A stretch of 64,000 nucleotides of DNA from Rhynchospora pubera (taxonomy: Eukaryota; Streptophyta; Magnoliopsida; Poales; Cyperaceae): NCBI GenBank assembly GCA_028095005.1, contig CM051459.1, positions 314,714,513-314,778,512 of the forward strand, written 5' to 3'. Below, piece by piece: positions 54,494 through 64,000 of the stretch; position 1 is the stretch's first letter; each line of letters opens with the position of its first letter. The position numbers and the translations under genes were made by a program. The notes under the pieces were generated by a model, which did not search any database, had not been told where the DNA came from, and saw only the letters and a program-made list of their open reading frames with translations.

Positions 54494-54867
54494 GAGGTGG
54501 GCTAAAGTGTCATAGATGGCAATGTCATAGACGTCTTTTTTGAGTCATTTTTTGAAGATCCGAAATTCAATCAGTTAATCCAAACCGTTCAAATTGATCA
54601 CCATATTGAAATACCATTGAAGACCAACTTTTACTATTTATTTTGATATGTTCAAGTTGGAGGGTCTGAAATACTCCAATTATAACGTTTTTTTTTTAAA
54701 TATCATAATAAATAGCAGAAAAATTCGAAAAAAATGTAAAATTTGGTCTCCAAGGATATTTTAATATGGTGAATAACTTGAACGGTTCGGATTAAGCATT
54801 GGAATTTTAAATTTCGAAAAACGACTTTATGGCACGGGCTGTGCCATATATGGCACATTAGCCTCTC
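54494..54867. repeat. Foldback MITE with long arms
   Basis: gaggtgggctaaagtgtcat on the left matches the complement of the right end (gagaggctaatgtgccatat). Both arms continue inward with aatccgaaccgttcaa / aatccaaaccgttcaa and gaccaaattttac / gaccaacttttac words. It belongs to the 15054-15418 family by its inner arm. TA and CT microsatellites abut both ends. Confidence 0.75.
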
Positions 54868-54893
54868 TCTCTCTCTCTATATATATATATAGG
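54864..54893 (+). repeat. (CT)n(TA)n microsatellite
   Basis: A run of CT dinucleotides is followed by TA dinucleotides directly at the right end of the foldback element. Confidence 0.9.
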
Positions 54894-55193
54894 TATGGAC
54901 GGTTGTCTTTCCTTCATAAAAGTGAAGAACATGTATTTAATTTTTTAAACGATAAATCAACCTGTACACATATTGACAACAAACCTTTACGAAAATATAG
55001 GAAATTGTCATCAATGAACGCCTTTATGTAAGAGTAAGAGGCGCATACGTCCAAAATGATCGCCTACATCGATCAACTTCTTTAAAGCAGCAATACTCGT
55101 GCAATTATCAGATTTTTGTTAAGTCCTTGGGGAATCCACTGGCTGTTTTATATTTATATTTTATATAAAGGAGAAAAACACTTGCCTTGAATG
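54894..55193. other. Short intergenic stretch
   Basis: Nothing recognised before the LINE tail. Confidence 0.5.
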
Positions 55194-55203
55194 TTTTTTT
55201 TTT

Positions 55204-55233
55204 GAAGGCCGGCTGGTGAAATACCAGCGGCAG
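55204..55233 (-). other. LINE 3'-terminal hairpin
   Basis: A 30-nt block with stem GCTGGT/ACCAGC extended by a GCC/GGC pair across one bulged base, directly before the A tail. Stem-loops at LINE 3' ends are recognised by the element's reverse transcriptase in several characterised families. Confidence 0.75.
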
Positions 55234-55346
55234 ATTTTATTAATTAAAAGAAAAATAATTACAAAGATTACAACTAAGGAAAAACAGAACTCCTTCTCCA
55301 CTACTCGCCTAATCTAAATAAGAAAAAACAGAACGTGAGTAGCTAA

Positions 55347-57524
55347 TCACTGTAATGAAATTAGCTGCCAGAATCTCGTCTTGACCTCTATGTCAGAAAC
55401 TAAGTGCTGCAAAGTCGGTCGACGATTATCAAAGATTAAAGAACAACGATGTTTCCAAATTGACCAGCAAGTTGCAACCCAAATTGTAGCCCAAAGATCC
55501 TTTAGATGCCCCGGGAGACCAGTTCCTGTAGAAAGCCAAACTGATCGAACATCTAAGGATGAAGCGCACGGTGAGATGTTAAAAATTGTCGTAACCCTAG
55601 CGAGGACCACCTTGGCGAAGGGGCACGAAACAAATAAGTGGTCAGCCGTCTCAATCGCCTGCAAGTGACAATGTTTGCATGCCATTATAGATGGCCACCC
55701 TCTCTTGGCTAGGTTGTGTTGAGTCAGAAGCCTGTCACGAAGCAATAGCCAAAAGAAAAAAATAACTTTGGGAGGAGCTTTAATTTTTCAAAGTTGCTTG
55801 TGAAAGGGGCAAACAATTCCCGAGCAAGCCATCATTTTGTAAGCGGAGGCCACCGTGAAGACTCCATCTGAAGTGAAGCGCCAATCCACTAAAGGTCGAA
55901 GGTCATCTGACCCTTCAAGTGGATGAAAAAGGGGTCTTGTTTTGAGAATATCCTTCAGAAGAGCCGAGATTTCCGTGCGATCGTGGAGTAGGTTCGGGTC
56001 TCTATTGCCATATAGGTGAAGGATTGTGGTAGTCCAAACTGAATTTGGTTTTGCTCTTAGTAGCCAAATCCATTTAGCTAGGAGAGCCTCATTTTGAGTC
56101 ATGAGATTGTGGATCCCTAAGCCTCCATGCATTTTTGGCATGCAACACTTGTCCCAGCTAACCAGACAATGTCCACCCAAACACTTATTGTTTCCCTTCC
56201 AAAGGAAACTCCTGCGCATTTTATCAATTTGGTTAATCACCCATTTTGGCAACTTGATAACTTGCATGAAATGTAATGGCATAGCCGACAGAACTGATTT
56301 GACCAAGGTTAGCCTTCCCGCAAGAGAGAGAAGCTTTGATTTCCATCCTTGCAACCTTCTTTGGATGGCTGCTAAAAGCGGTTGAAAATGAATTTTTTTG
56401 AGTTTTCTAACCGACAAAGGAAGCCCCAGGTAAGAAACTTGGCTTACCTTAGGTTGACAGTCAATAATTGACTGAACAATCGGAATGTGCTCATGCCTCA
56501 TCGCAATTGGCACAAAACATGACTTGTTATTGTTAAGCTTCAAGCATATAATAGACGCATAATGTCGCAAGATTGCAGCAACAATACGCAAGTTTTTAGG
56601 GTGGGCCTCCATTACAAGTGCTGTGTCATCTGCAAATTGAAGGGTACGTGGGGGTAGTAGAATAGGGGGTTCCATTAGGTGTGATGCATTTAACATAAAG
56701 CGTTGCAATGCATCCGCAACCAAAATAAACAACAACGGCGAAAGCGGGTCCCCTTGTCTGAGTCCTCGAAGATGACAAAACGTATCAGATTCTTTACCAT
56801 TCACTAAAACTGCCGAAGTCGAAGTTCGTAGGATACAGAGAACCCACGAAATCCACAAGGGTGGAAACCCTCTTTCTACTAATAAATTAACCAGGAAGCA
56901 CCAAGAGACTGAGTCAAAGGCCTTTTGAAAGTCTACTTTGAATAGTATCGCTGGTACTTTTTTCTTATGCAAGAAAGAAATGGTTTCTGAAGCCACTAAA
57001 TAGGATTCCATTATTGAGCGACCTTTTGTAAAAGCCGTTTGGTATTGACTAACCAAGACCGGCAAAAAGGAACCAAGCCTATTTGCCAAAATTTTTTAAA
57101 TTATTTTGACCGGTGTGTTAATAACGCTGATCGGTCGGTAATCGCCTATATCCTCTACATTTTGGCCCTTGGGAATAAGAGAGATGAAGGCCTTGTTCAG
57201 ATATTCGAGACACAAGGTATTATTTTGGAAAGCATTGATGAGATCCATGAAATCCGGCTCAATAATATCCCAAAATATTTTGTAAAATTCCGAAGGAAAG
57301 CCATCTGGACCGGACGCCTTCCCATTTTTCAGTACTGGAGCTTGACGGTTAAAGAACGAATCATCTCTTAAAACGGAGCTTGACGCCTTCCTATTTTTCA
57401 GTACTGGAGCTTGACGCCTTCCCATTTGGCTAATCAAATTGTAACTTTTAAAACGGGACTGATAAGAATCATCTCTTAGAAAATGAGTTTCTATTTTTGG
57501 AATGTGATTAATTAAGCTTCTCAT
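55347..57524 (-). pseudogene. LINE ORF2: reverse transcriptase and zinc-finger region
   Basis: A single frame runs from 57524 to the stop at 55347, broken only by TAA at 57093-57095 (VKII-stop-KILANRLGSF) and TGA at 55785-55787 (HKQL-stop-KIKAPPK, usually Trp). Motifs: KASGPDGFPSEFYK and LIPKG (fingers), D53 in KVDFQKAFDS, GLRQGDPLSPLLF, FADDTALV (catalytic Asp pair 154-155 in the segment starting at 57089), YLGLPL, then a C-terminal zf-RVT-like module (C23, C26, H35, C41 in the segment from 55745). The N-terminal part near 57320-57430 holds a tandem repeat (QAPVLKN-KAS twice). Such enzymes prime on nicked chromosomal DNA. Confidence 0.88.
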
Positions 57525-57540
57525 CCATCATCCCAATAGC

Positions 57541-57887
57541 GCCTCATTAATGCAATTAATCCAGCGCTAATTGATCCCCATCCAGCATCTACACAATTCA
57601 GCCTCTGTGTAAATATTCATGTTTTATCTAGAAAAATTGTGTTACAAAAGTATAACATTAATTGTTCTAGTTAGTTCTGAATACTAATTATTCTAGTTAA
57701 TATAAGTAATTGTTCTAGTTAAAATAAACAATTGTTCTTTTTAATATATCTAATTGTTCTAGTTTCAGAACATAATTGTTCTGTAAATTTAATTGTTCTA
57801 GTTTCAGAACCTAATTATTCTGAAATTTTTTTTCTAGTTTAAGAACATATTGTTCTGTAATTTAATTGTTCTAGTTTCAGAACCTAA
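57541..57887. repeat. ttgttctag-type degenerate minisatellite
   Basis: From about 57640 to 57887 the words aattgttctagtttcagaac and taattgttctgtaa alternate in 40-50 bp units, about five times, ending exactly at the LTR start. 57541-57640 shows nothing. Confidence 0.7.
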
Positions 57888-59633
57888 TGTTAGAGTTATG
57901 CCTAGAAGTCAATAATTTAATGACTTAATTATTAGTTTATGTTTTGGATGAGATTTTATCATCTGTTCCCAGGTTTATTATTGACAGATCATTCAGGTTG
58001 AGGATCTGAATTGTAGATCTCTGTTGATCATTCTTTAGAATGACAATAATAAATCTAAACGGTCCATAATCTTGATAATTAACAAGGAACATTAATTATC
58101 ATATAAGATTAGTATGCAAATTAAGTGATGATTAAGTTCTACTAATCATAGGTAAAGAGTTACCAACTTAATTGCATATGTGTATGTTATGGAACATAGC
58201 ACAGGACTTGACCCATCGAAATAAACATATGGATTGTGTTATGTGTCATTGTTTATTTCGTTATGATTTTGGTTCTAAGTTTGAGATGTTTATCTTTTCC
58301 ACATGAGGATAGGTTCAATAAATATCGTCTACCGCTGATTCCCGATAAGGGCTGCTATACGGACTTTATTTATGTTCTCTTGAATTGTGCAGGGAAAAGT
58401 TAATCATCAAGAAAACCGTATGTCCCTCATTAATTCACTTAGTGAGTGACGATATCTGTTTGGGCCCCTTGATGGAGATAGATTGTTTGCATGCAACTTT
58501 ATACAATTATCTCTAGATCAAGAAACGTATAATCTGCAAGAATGACACATTCCTATCTTGGATTATACGATGATATCGTGTGACATAAGAATCAAAATAG
58601 GGAAATGCATTTATTCTCTTATGCAGGATTGAAATATTGTAGCAGTACACTATTTATGTGAATTGGGAATCATAACGTGTTGCTAGATACCGCTTATGAT
58701 TATTGGAATTAAATAGCGATTTAATTTCATGTCCAACATAGCATAAATCCTCAAAGGATCACACAAATAGGACTTTAACCATACAGTGTATTAATTGATT
58801 TGTTTGCATTGGAGAATGCAAAAATATGATGTGTTGATTAATTAATTATATACTGTTGCAAACCGTTATAATTAATTATATCAAAAGGATCATATAGAAA
58901 TTAATTTAATACATATGCTTATCCTAAAGTAATTATCATTAAGTTGATAATTAATTATGCTCAACAATATTTAATATAATTGCAGGAATTATATTGAATA
59001 AATAGGCTTAATTTAATTAGCCGATATGAGCCGAAATATAATCAATTGGATAGGTCCATTATATAATTGATATAATAGGTCTAAGAGAGATTAAACAATA
59101 AAATGTAAATGGCCCATTTAGGCCTTTTTATTTGGCCGGCCATAGAGTGGCAAAATGGTAAATAGTGAGGTAAGAAGGTTGGACTTGATCTCTATATAAG
59201 GACCACTAGTTGGTGCCTTCCAACTCTAGCCGCCACCTTCAAGAGAGAAAATTAGTTTTCTCTATTCCATTTTATGCTCTCTTCCATTGATTATTAATAG
59301 GTCTCATGTGTTGAGAATAGCTATTCCTAAAATTAGTTCAAGAATAGTAAAGGGATGAGCATTCCTCTAGTTCCTACTAGCATAGGACCTATGAGAATGG
59401 TTAGTTTCCTTGGTGGACTCGAGGCGCGCGATTAAGAGGCGAAGGAGAGCACCCCATCGATTCCCATGCCGTAGGATCGAGCCCCGCGAATACGATTTCG
59501 CGGGAGGTACAAAATTCCACCCCTTTCTCTTTGTGTCGAATTAGCTTTTGCACTAGATCCTCTCTTGCTCTTTGTTTAATTGGATTAATTAAGTGTAATT
59601 AGTCTAAAATTAAAATTGGGCGGTTTCCTAACA
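57888..59633 (+). repeat. 5' LTR of a second LTR retrotransposon
   Basis: 1746 bp starting TGTTAG and ending CTAACA, with the PBS two bases later. Collinear with the minus-strand copy at 23006-24753 over most of its length. The promoter TATATAAG is at 59193-59200, leaving ~430 bp of R-U5. The partner LTR is beyond the window. Confidence 0.88.
59193..59200 (+). promoter_or_regulatory. TATA box of the second element's LTR
   Basis: TATATAAG in the LTR, conserved in the nested copy at 23456-23463 (minus strand). Confidence 0.6.
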
Positions 59634-59634
59634 G

Positions 59635-59646
59635 TGGTATCAGAGC
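59635..59646 (+). promoter_or_regulatory. tRNA-iMet primer binding site
   Basis: TGGTATCAGAGC directly after the LTR end and one spacer base, complementary to initiator tRNA-Met. Confidence 0.92.
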
Positions 59647-62600
59647 ACATGGTCGTACTTAAGCTATTTTGACACTTAATTAAGAGAAATTAGCTAATTA
59701 ACGGATTAGTAGAGATGATGCGTTTGTTTGCTGTCTGGAAATGGTATTTTTTGTGTTGTTTCGCGTTTTTCGATGTGATATGTTCTCTGGAAGATCTTTC
59801 CATCTACATGAAAGTTGTAGATCTTTGGATTGTGATTCTTTTGGCGTTGGATTCACATTTTTCTGAATTAGTATAGATTTATTGTGAATAAAACGGCGAC
59901 AGTGCGCAGAACCAGTTTCTGCTCGCACTGTCCTGTTTGAATGGATTGAAAGATTTATATTTTGAATATAAGTACCAGTGTTCTATGGCTAGAAATAAAG
60001 AGGACTTGAAGCTCTTTCTGAGCATGTATGAATTGTTGCATGACTCGGATTAATTTGTGGGTTTTCAAGTATGAAAAGGAAGATCTTGTCAGATCCAGTT
60101 TGTTGAGCAAATCGATTGTTCTAATAAACTGTACCAACTAAGAACTCCTTTAAAAATTCTGTTCAAATGGAATTGTTCTATTTTGAGTTAGGATTCCAGG
60201 AAAATTAGTTTCATAATTTTTCATGGAAGTTTGGACCTTCAACTAGGTTAAAACATTTCGATCGACAGTCTGTTCCAGTACAAAATTTGTTGATTGTTTA
60301 GTATGTAACTCGCATTTTTTGAACTGAACTTGGTTATTTTCTTTTCATGGATGGATAGCCTATAGTCTAAACTAGTTTTTCTATGTATATTGTATATATA
60401 AAAACTGGATAGAAGGTGGTCTAACAGACCAAATGGTTGAGAGGATAAGCTGAAAATCTCATAACGGTGTTTTCGTGCACTTGTAAGAGATTTGTTATTT
60501 TTTATTCTCCCAGATGGTTTAAGATCTCTTCTTGAAATTTTTACTGGTAATCACAATTATGATAAGGAGCGTAAGTAATTTATTTGAGAATTTTTGGAGA
60601 CCAAAAACTGTTGATTTTGTTGGATTCCATTAGTTACGTTTTTTGTTAAATTACTGTTTTTCTAAGTATTCAAACTAGTTGAAAATAATTAGAAAACTCC
60701 TTGTTTGATCTCCTTTCAGTTATGGGATGTTGAAAGAACTTTCTAAATTAATTTAAACAAGTTTGGTTGTTTAAAATTGAGAATTTGTAAACGGAATTTA
60801 CTTATGGCAAACAAATCGCAAAGATGCTTGAAAATCGTTAATTGGAAACAAAGTGCTTGTATGTGCTAACTTTGTTTTGTAGGTGGATAGTGGGTTTAGT
60901 ATGGCTCAAGACTCAATGCCTTGTGGTTGTAAATTGAATGCATGTGTGAATGTTTGTAATGCGGCCTTTGGTGCCATTAATTAATTAATTTGTTGATTAA
61001 TTTTTTATGTAACTTGTGAGGCTTGCATGCCCCTAAGGCTAGGATGAGAGTAGGATATTTTTCACATGTATTTTGTTCCTTTATTTTATAGGATTTAGAT
61101 CCTTATAGAACTTAGTGGGAGGGACAAGGATTAGATTAGTTTTGCTCCATGGACGATGTGGCGAAACTAATGCAAGCGGGATCCATACAAACCCTCAACT
61201 GTGAGATGCCTATATGTGATTGCTTGTGATTGCTATGAATTGTCATAGGCTAGGTATGGGTGTATGCTTACATGACCACCAAACAAGTGTCACTTAATTG
61301 ATTGTCCCAAACAAAACATGATTAAGTTAAATCGCCCTCCTTCTCTCTATCCCCTTCTAACGTGTATGATCGTTCATTGATGCATTCTCGCCGACGCGGG
61401 ACATCGTGTTCCATCATCCGTGTCGGGGTGTAAATCGGATTTACTAGGAGCAAATAGAGAAAGGTTACTTAACGATGTTTTCTAATCGGATTGGACATCG
61501 GGGCAAAGTTTGTGGATGTACATGTGATATTTCACAAACCAAGAATCATATGGAATGATTGGTTGGAGAACCTACCTTGTCTAGTTGTTTTGGTATCACG
61601 CCGACACTAGCACCATCTCAACGAAAATAGGGATCTTGGAAAACCTACTATATTAGGGACATTAAATAAATATAGTGGGAGTTTTATTTGTTATAAATAA
61701 AACAATTGCACAAACTAAATGACCGTAAATTGATTTTGTTATAGATGTTTAAATTGTTAATTTTATTGCGATCAATCTTTTAAAATTAACAAACTCGTTT
61801 CTAAAAGTATTCACTTAAAGAAGTAATACCGATTCCTAAGACACGATCTTAGTGAAGAGAAATTTGAGTATGTCAATTCCCAAAACTTTTCTCAAACTAC
61901 CCGAACGTAGCAACGCGATGATTGATTGACTTTTGGCGAAAAGTTATTCAATAAAGCGTATGCTTAATATCCTCATTTGAAATTTCTAGACCTTTGAATT
62001 AGCGAATTCATATGGACTAAAATTAACTCGTACGTTCTCATCCGCTTACTCAAGAAAGTGTTCTTGGAGAAAGTAGATATTAACTCCATCATTTATGATT
62101 GAGTATAAAGAATATGAGTTGACCAAGAGATTATTCTTTTAAAAGAAGTTATATGAATGTTTCATTAGCTCACAAATCGAAAGATTGAAGTAGCTAATTG
62201 ATGACTAGAGATATTAATCTCCGATATCAAGGATTGTTGATATTGTCATACGATCTCTTTGGAATCATGAAGGATATAATGTTACCTTTTTCGCACGCTT
62301 GTTAATGCAAAAAGGTGATTGATTAAGTATTCAAGAAATACTTCACCAATGTATGAGTTGAAATTTCGAGACTCTCATTGATGACCATGTGTCACATGAG
62401 ATGTTTCATTTGCCGTTTATGGGAGGCATTTGAAAGGTTGTCCGAAATACCATGATTGTGACGATTGGAAATATTCTAATCCTAAATTGTATTAGTCGTT
62501 CAAATTATCTCACTATCTTTAATTCACACTAGTAACTTGATACTAGTTCATATGCTCGCATTTAAAGAAATGTGTTAGCAATGAAGAATAAGAGAATGTT

Positions 62601-63369
62601 CAAGAGATGCAAAGTTAACTCCGTATAGGAAATGACTTATTCATTTAAGTCATTACCATTGAATACGTAGAGTTATCTTTATTAAGAGTTTGTTTAGGAA
62701 TTGAAGGTTGCATACCTTAATTCTAAAACTCTCAAAAATATCTCCATTTCATATTCAATGATGGATGATTATGTTTTGTAAAAGACAAGATCTTTTATTA
62801 TGAATTTGTTTATATGATTTCATGCATCTTGATTGAATTTGCTTGAAATAGATAAACAAGTTTTGAATGACAAATAGGATGCGTAAGACTTAACATAAAG
62901 TATTTTGACTTTCATGTTATATATAACCGCTTAGTCACATACATAAACGAGAATCGCATTACGAGAGTCTACGTAACATAGAGCTCGTAATTCAATTCGA
63001 TTTCAAATCGATTGGTATGCGAATCATGTTTGTTAATTGACATAAGCGCCTTTTAACCTATGAAGGTTTAAGGACAAGTGAATTAATTAGGACTTATACA
63101 TATCGATGTATAAAGACCTATAAGTACTTGTGCAATGAAAGGTTGTTGATACTTTACTACTTAACCAACGATCATTGTAGATATTAACATATCTATTTGA
63201 TAAGGTATAAGTATGAACCTTTTGACTAGTTCAAAGGAGTTCAAGAGTGAAGTTTAAAAGACCGTTCAAGAAAAATAGAAGTCTTACAATTAATCGTGGT
63301 AAATAAATAGTTAAGTCACATGATTTGAAATATTATATTAAGAGTATGAAAATAGTTTCATAACTCACT

Positions 63370-63750
63370 CCATGAGGAACATTATGGAATAATGTGTCCA
63401 AGAGTGGAGGTATCGAACAATATTTTGTATAGTTCGATCGATAATAAATAAAATTGACTTATTCGACTCGTATTAGGGAATTATGTTTGAGGACAATATT
63501 GTTTACACTGAATAATGTTCCATCGAAGTCTATTGAAGAAGATATCTTAGGAGATTTTGATCTCTAAGTATAATACTTCTCGAGATTTGGTGTTGAGAAG
63601 CTTATTTCAAGTATTGTGGACTTGTAAGCTTAAACCAAATAAGACACTATATATTTGTAGGATGCTTTATATTAAAAGACACTACTTCCACGAATATGAT
63701 AAGAACAAAGTAGTTGTTGCTAATCATAATGTAGTCTTGATGAATTGAAA
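63370..63750 (+). pseudogene. Remnant of copia integrase
   Basis: The nucleotide text tggaataatgtgtccaagag and what follows corresponds to the copia segment encoding NGVSERRNRTLL, then the block that in intact elements gives NRVPSKSVE (here aataatgttccatcgaagtc). The segment 63557-63748 reads SLFQVLWTCKLKPNKT and YFHEYDKNKVVVANHNVVL, matching the integrase C-terminal pattern. Frames change repeatedly and several stops interrupt it. Confidence 0.6.
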
Positions 63751-64000
63751 TTCTCAAGAAGAAGTAGTGGGAGTAAAGTGAGCATTAAAATAGTTTATGC
63801 ATCACTACAAGAAGTACTCTTATGGGAAACTTGTCACTTCATACATGGTACTTAGTGGGAGTTGAGCGAAACTTCATTCACAAGTTGTTTTGAAAGAAGT
63901 TTAATAGTACGCTCCTTGCAATGAGGACTCAACCATCTCACGAGTTGATGATGTTCGAGAAACTCATGGAATATATGAGGAGTCAAGAACTCGTTCAACA

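Larger units (their letters stand above)
55194..57540 (-). mobile_element. 5'-truncated L1-type LINE
   Basis: The minus-strand element ends in poly(A) (plus-strand T at 55194-55203), preceded by a 30-nt hairpin block (55204-55233) and a short 3' UTR. Upstream lies ORF2 reverse-transcriptase sequence, 55347-57524. There is no endonuclease domain, so the copy is 5'-truncated or rearranged. A second, shorter copy of the hairpin end is at 5318-5362. I could not find a matching TSD at the 5' side. Confidence 0.88.
59634..64000 (+). mobile_element. Internal region of the second LTR element, non-coding and decayed
   Basis: Follows the LTR with a PBS and runs off the window. No intact ORF longer than about 75 codons, but copia-like sequence is recognisable near the end (see 63370-63750). 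It is either a decayed autonomous copia element or a large non-autonomous derivative moved in trans. Confidence 0.75.

Overview
The window is nuclear DNA of a flowering plant, most likely a eudicot. It is AT-rich and gene-poor. It holds plant-specific gene families (ATL-type RING-H2 ubiquitin ligases, a papain-like protease with an I29 propeptide, an arabinogalactan peptide) and plant transposon types: Ty1/copia elements primed by initiator tRNA-Met, an L1-type LINE, and hAT, Mutator-like and Tourist-like MITEs. I cannot name the species.

Host genes. Four ATL RING-H2 genes, all on the minus strand, lie at 2.2-2.8, 18.9-19.4, 33.6-34.0 and 36.1-36.7 kb. This looks like an old tandem family spread apart by insertions. 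The fourth has an intact RING but a frameshift near its N-terminus. An arabinogalactan-peptide gene (44160-44369, plus) has a duplicated promoter upstream and a decayed copy about 1 kb downstream. A two-exon papain-type protease (51651-53343, minus) lacks the segment between its propeptide and the catalytic Cys, and looks like a pseudogene. At 46.0-47.5 kb on the minus strand a series of good splice sites joins short exons with no long ORF, a possible spliced non-coding transcript.

Mobile DNA fills most of the rest. A complete but mutated copia element occupies 21589-30818 on the minus strand, with 5-bp target duplications, two LTRs, PBS, PPT, gag, protease, integrase, reverse transcriptase and RNase H. 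Near-palindromic GC-rich 15-mers decorate its LTRs, leader and the junctions between protein domains. It carries a full-length nested LTR (23006-24753) of a second family. The 5' LTR and decayed interior of a member of that second family run from 57888 off the right edge. A LINE fragment with only two nonsense codons lies at 55194-57540. About ten small elements of one 3-bp-TSD MITE family, three hAT MITEs with clear TSDs, Mutator-like and foldback elements fill the gaps, and some are nested.

The most unusual observations are these: (1) tiny retro-insertions of 16-49 bp flanked by 12-15 bp target duplications, one of which is only the 30-nt 3' hairpin of the LINE plus a poly(A) tail, with compensatory base changes relative to the LINE copy; (2) the palindrome arrays inside the copia element; (3) an unrelated array of paired palindromes at 16.9-17.7 kb.
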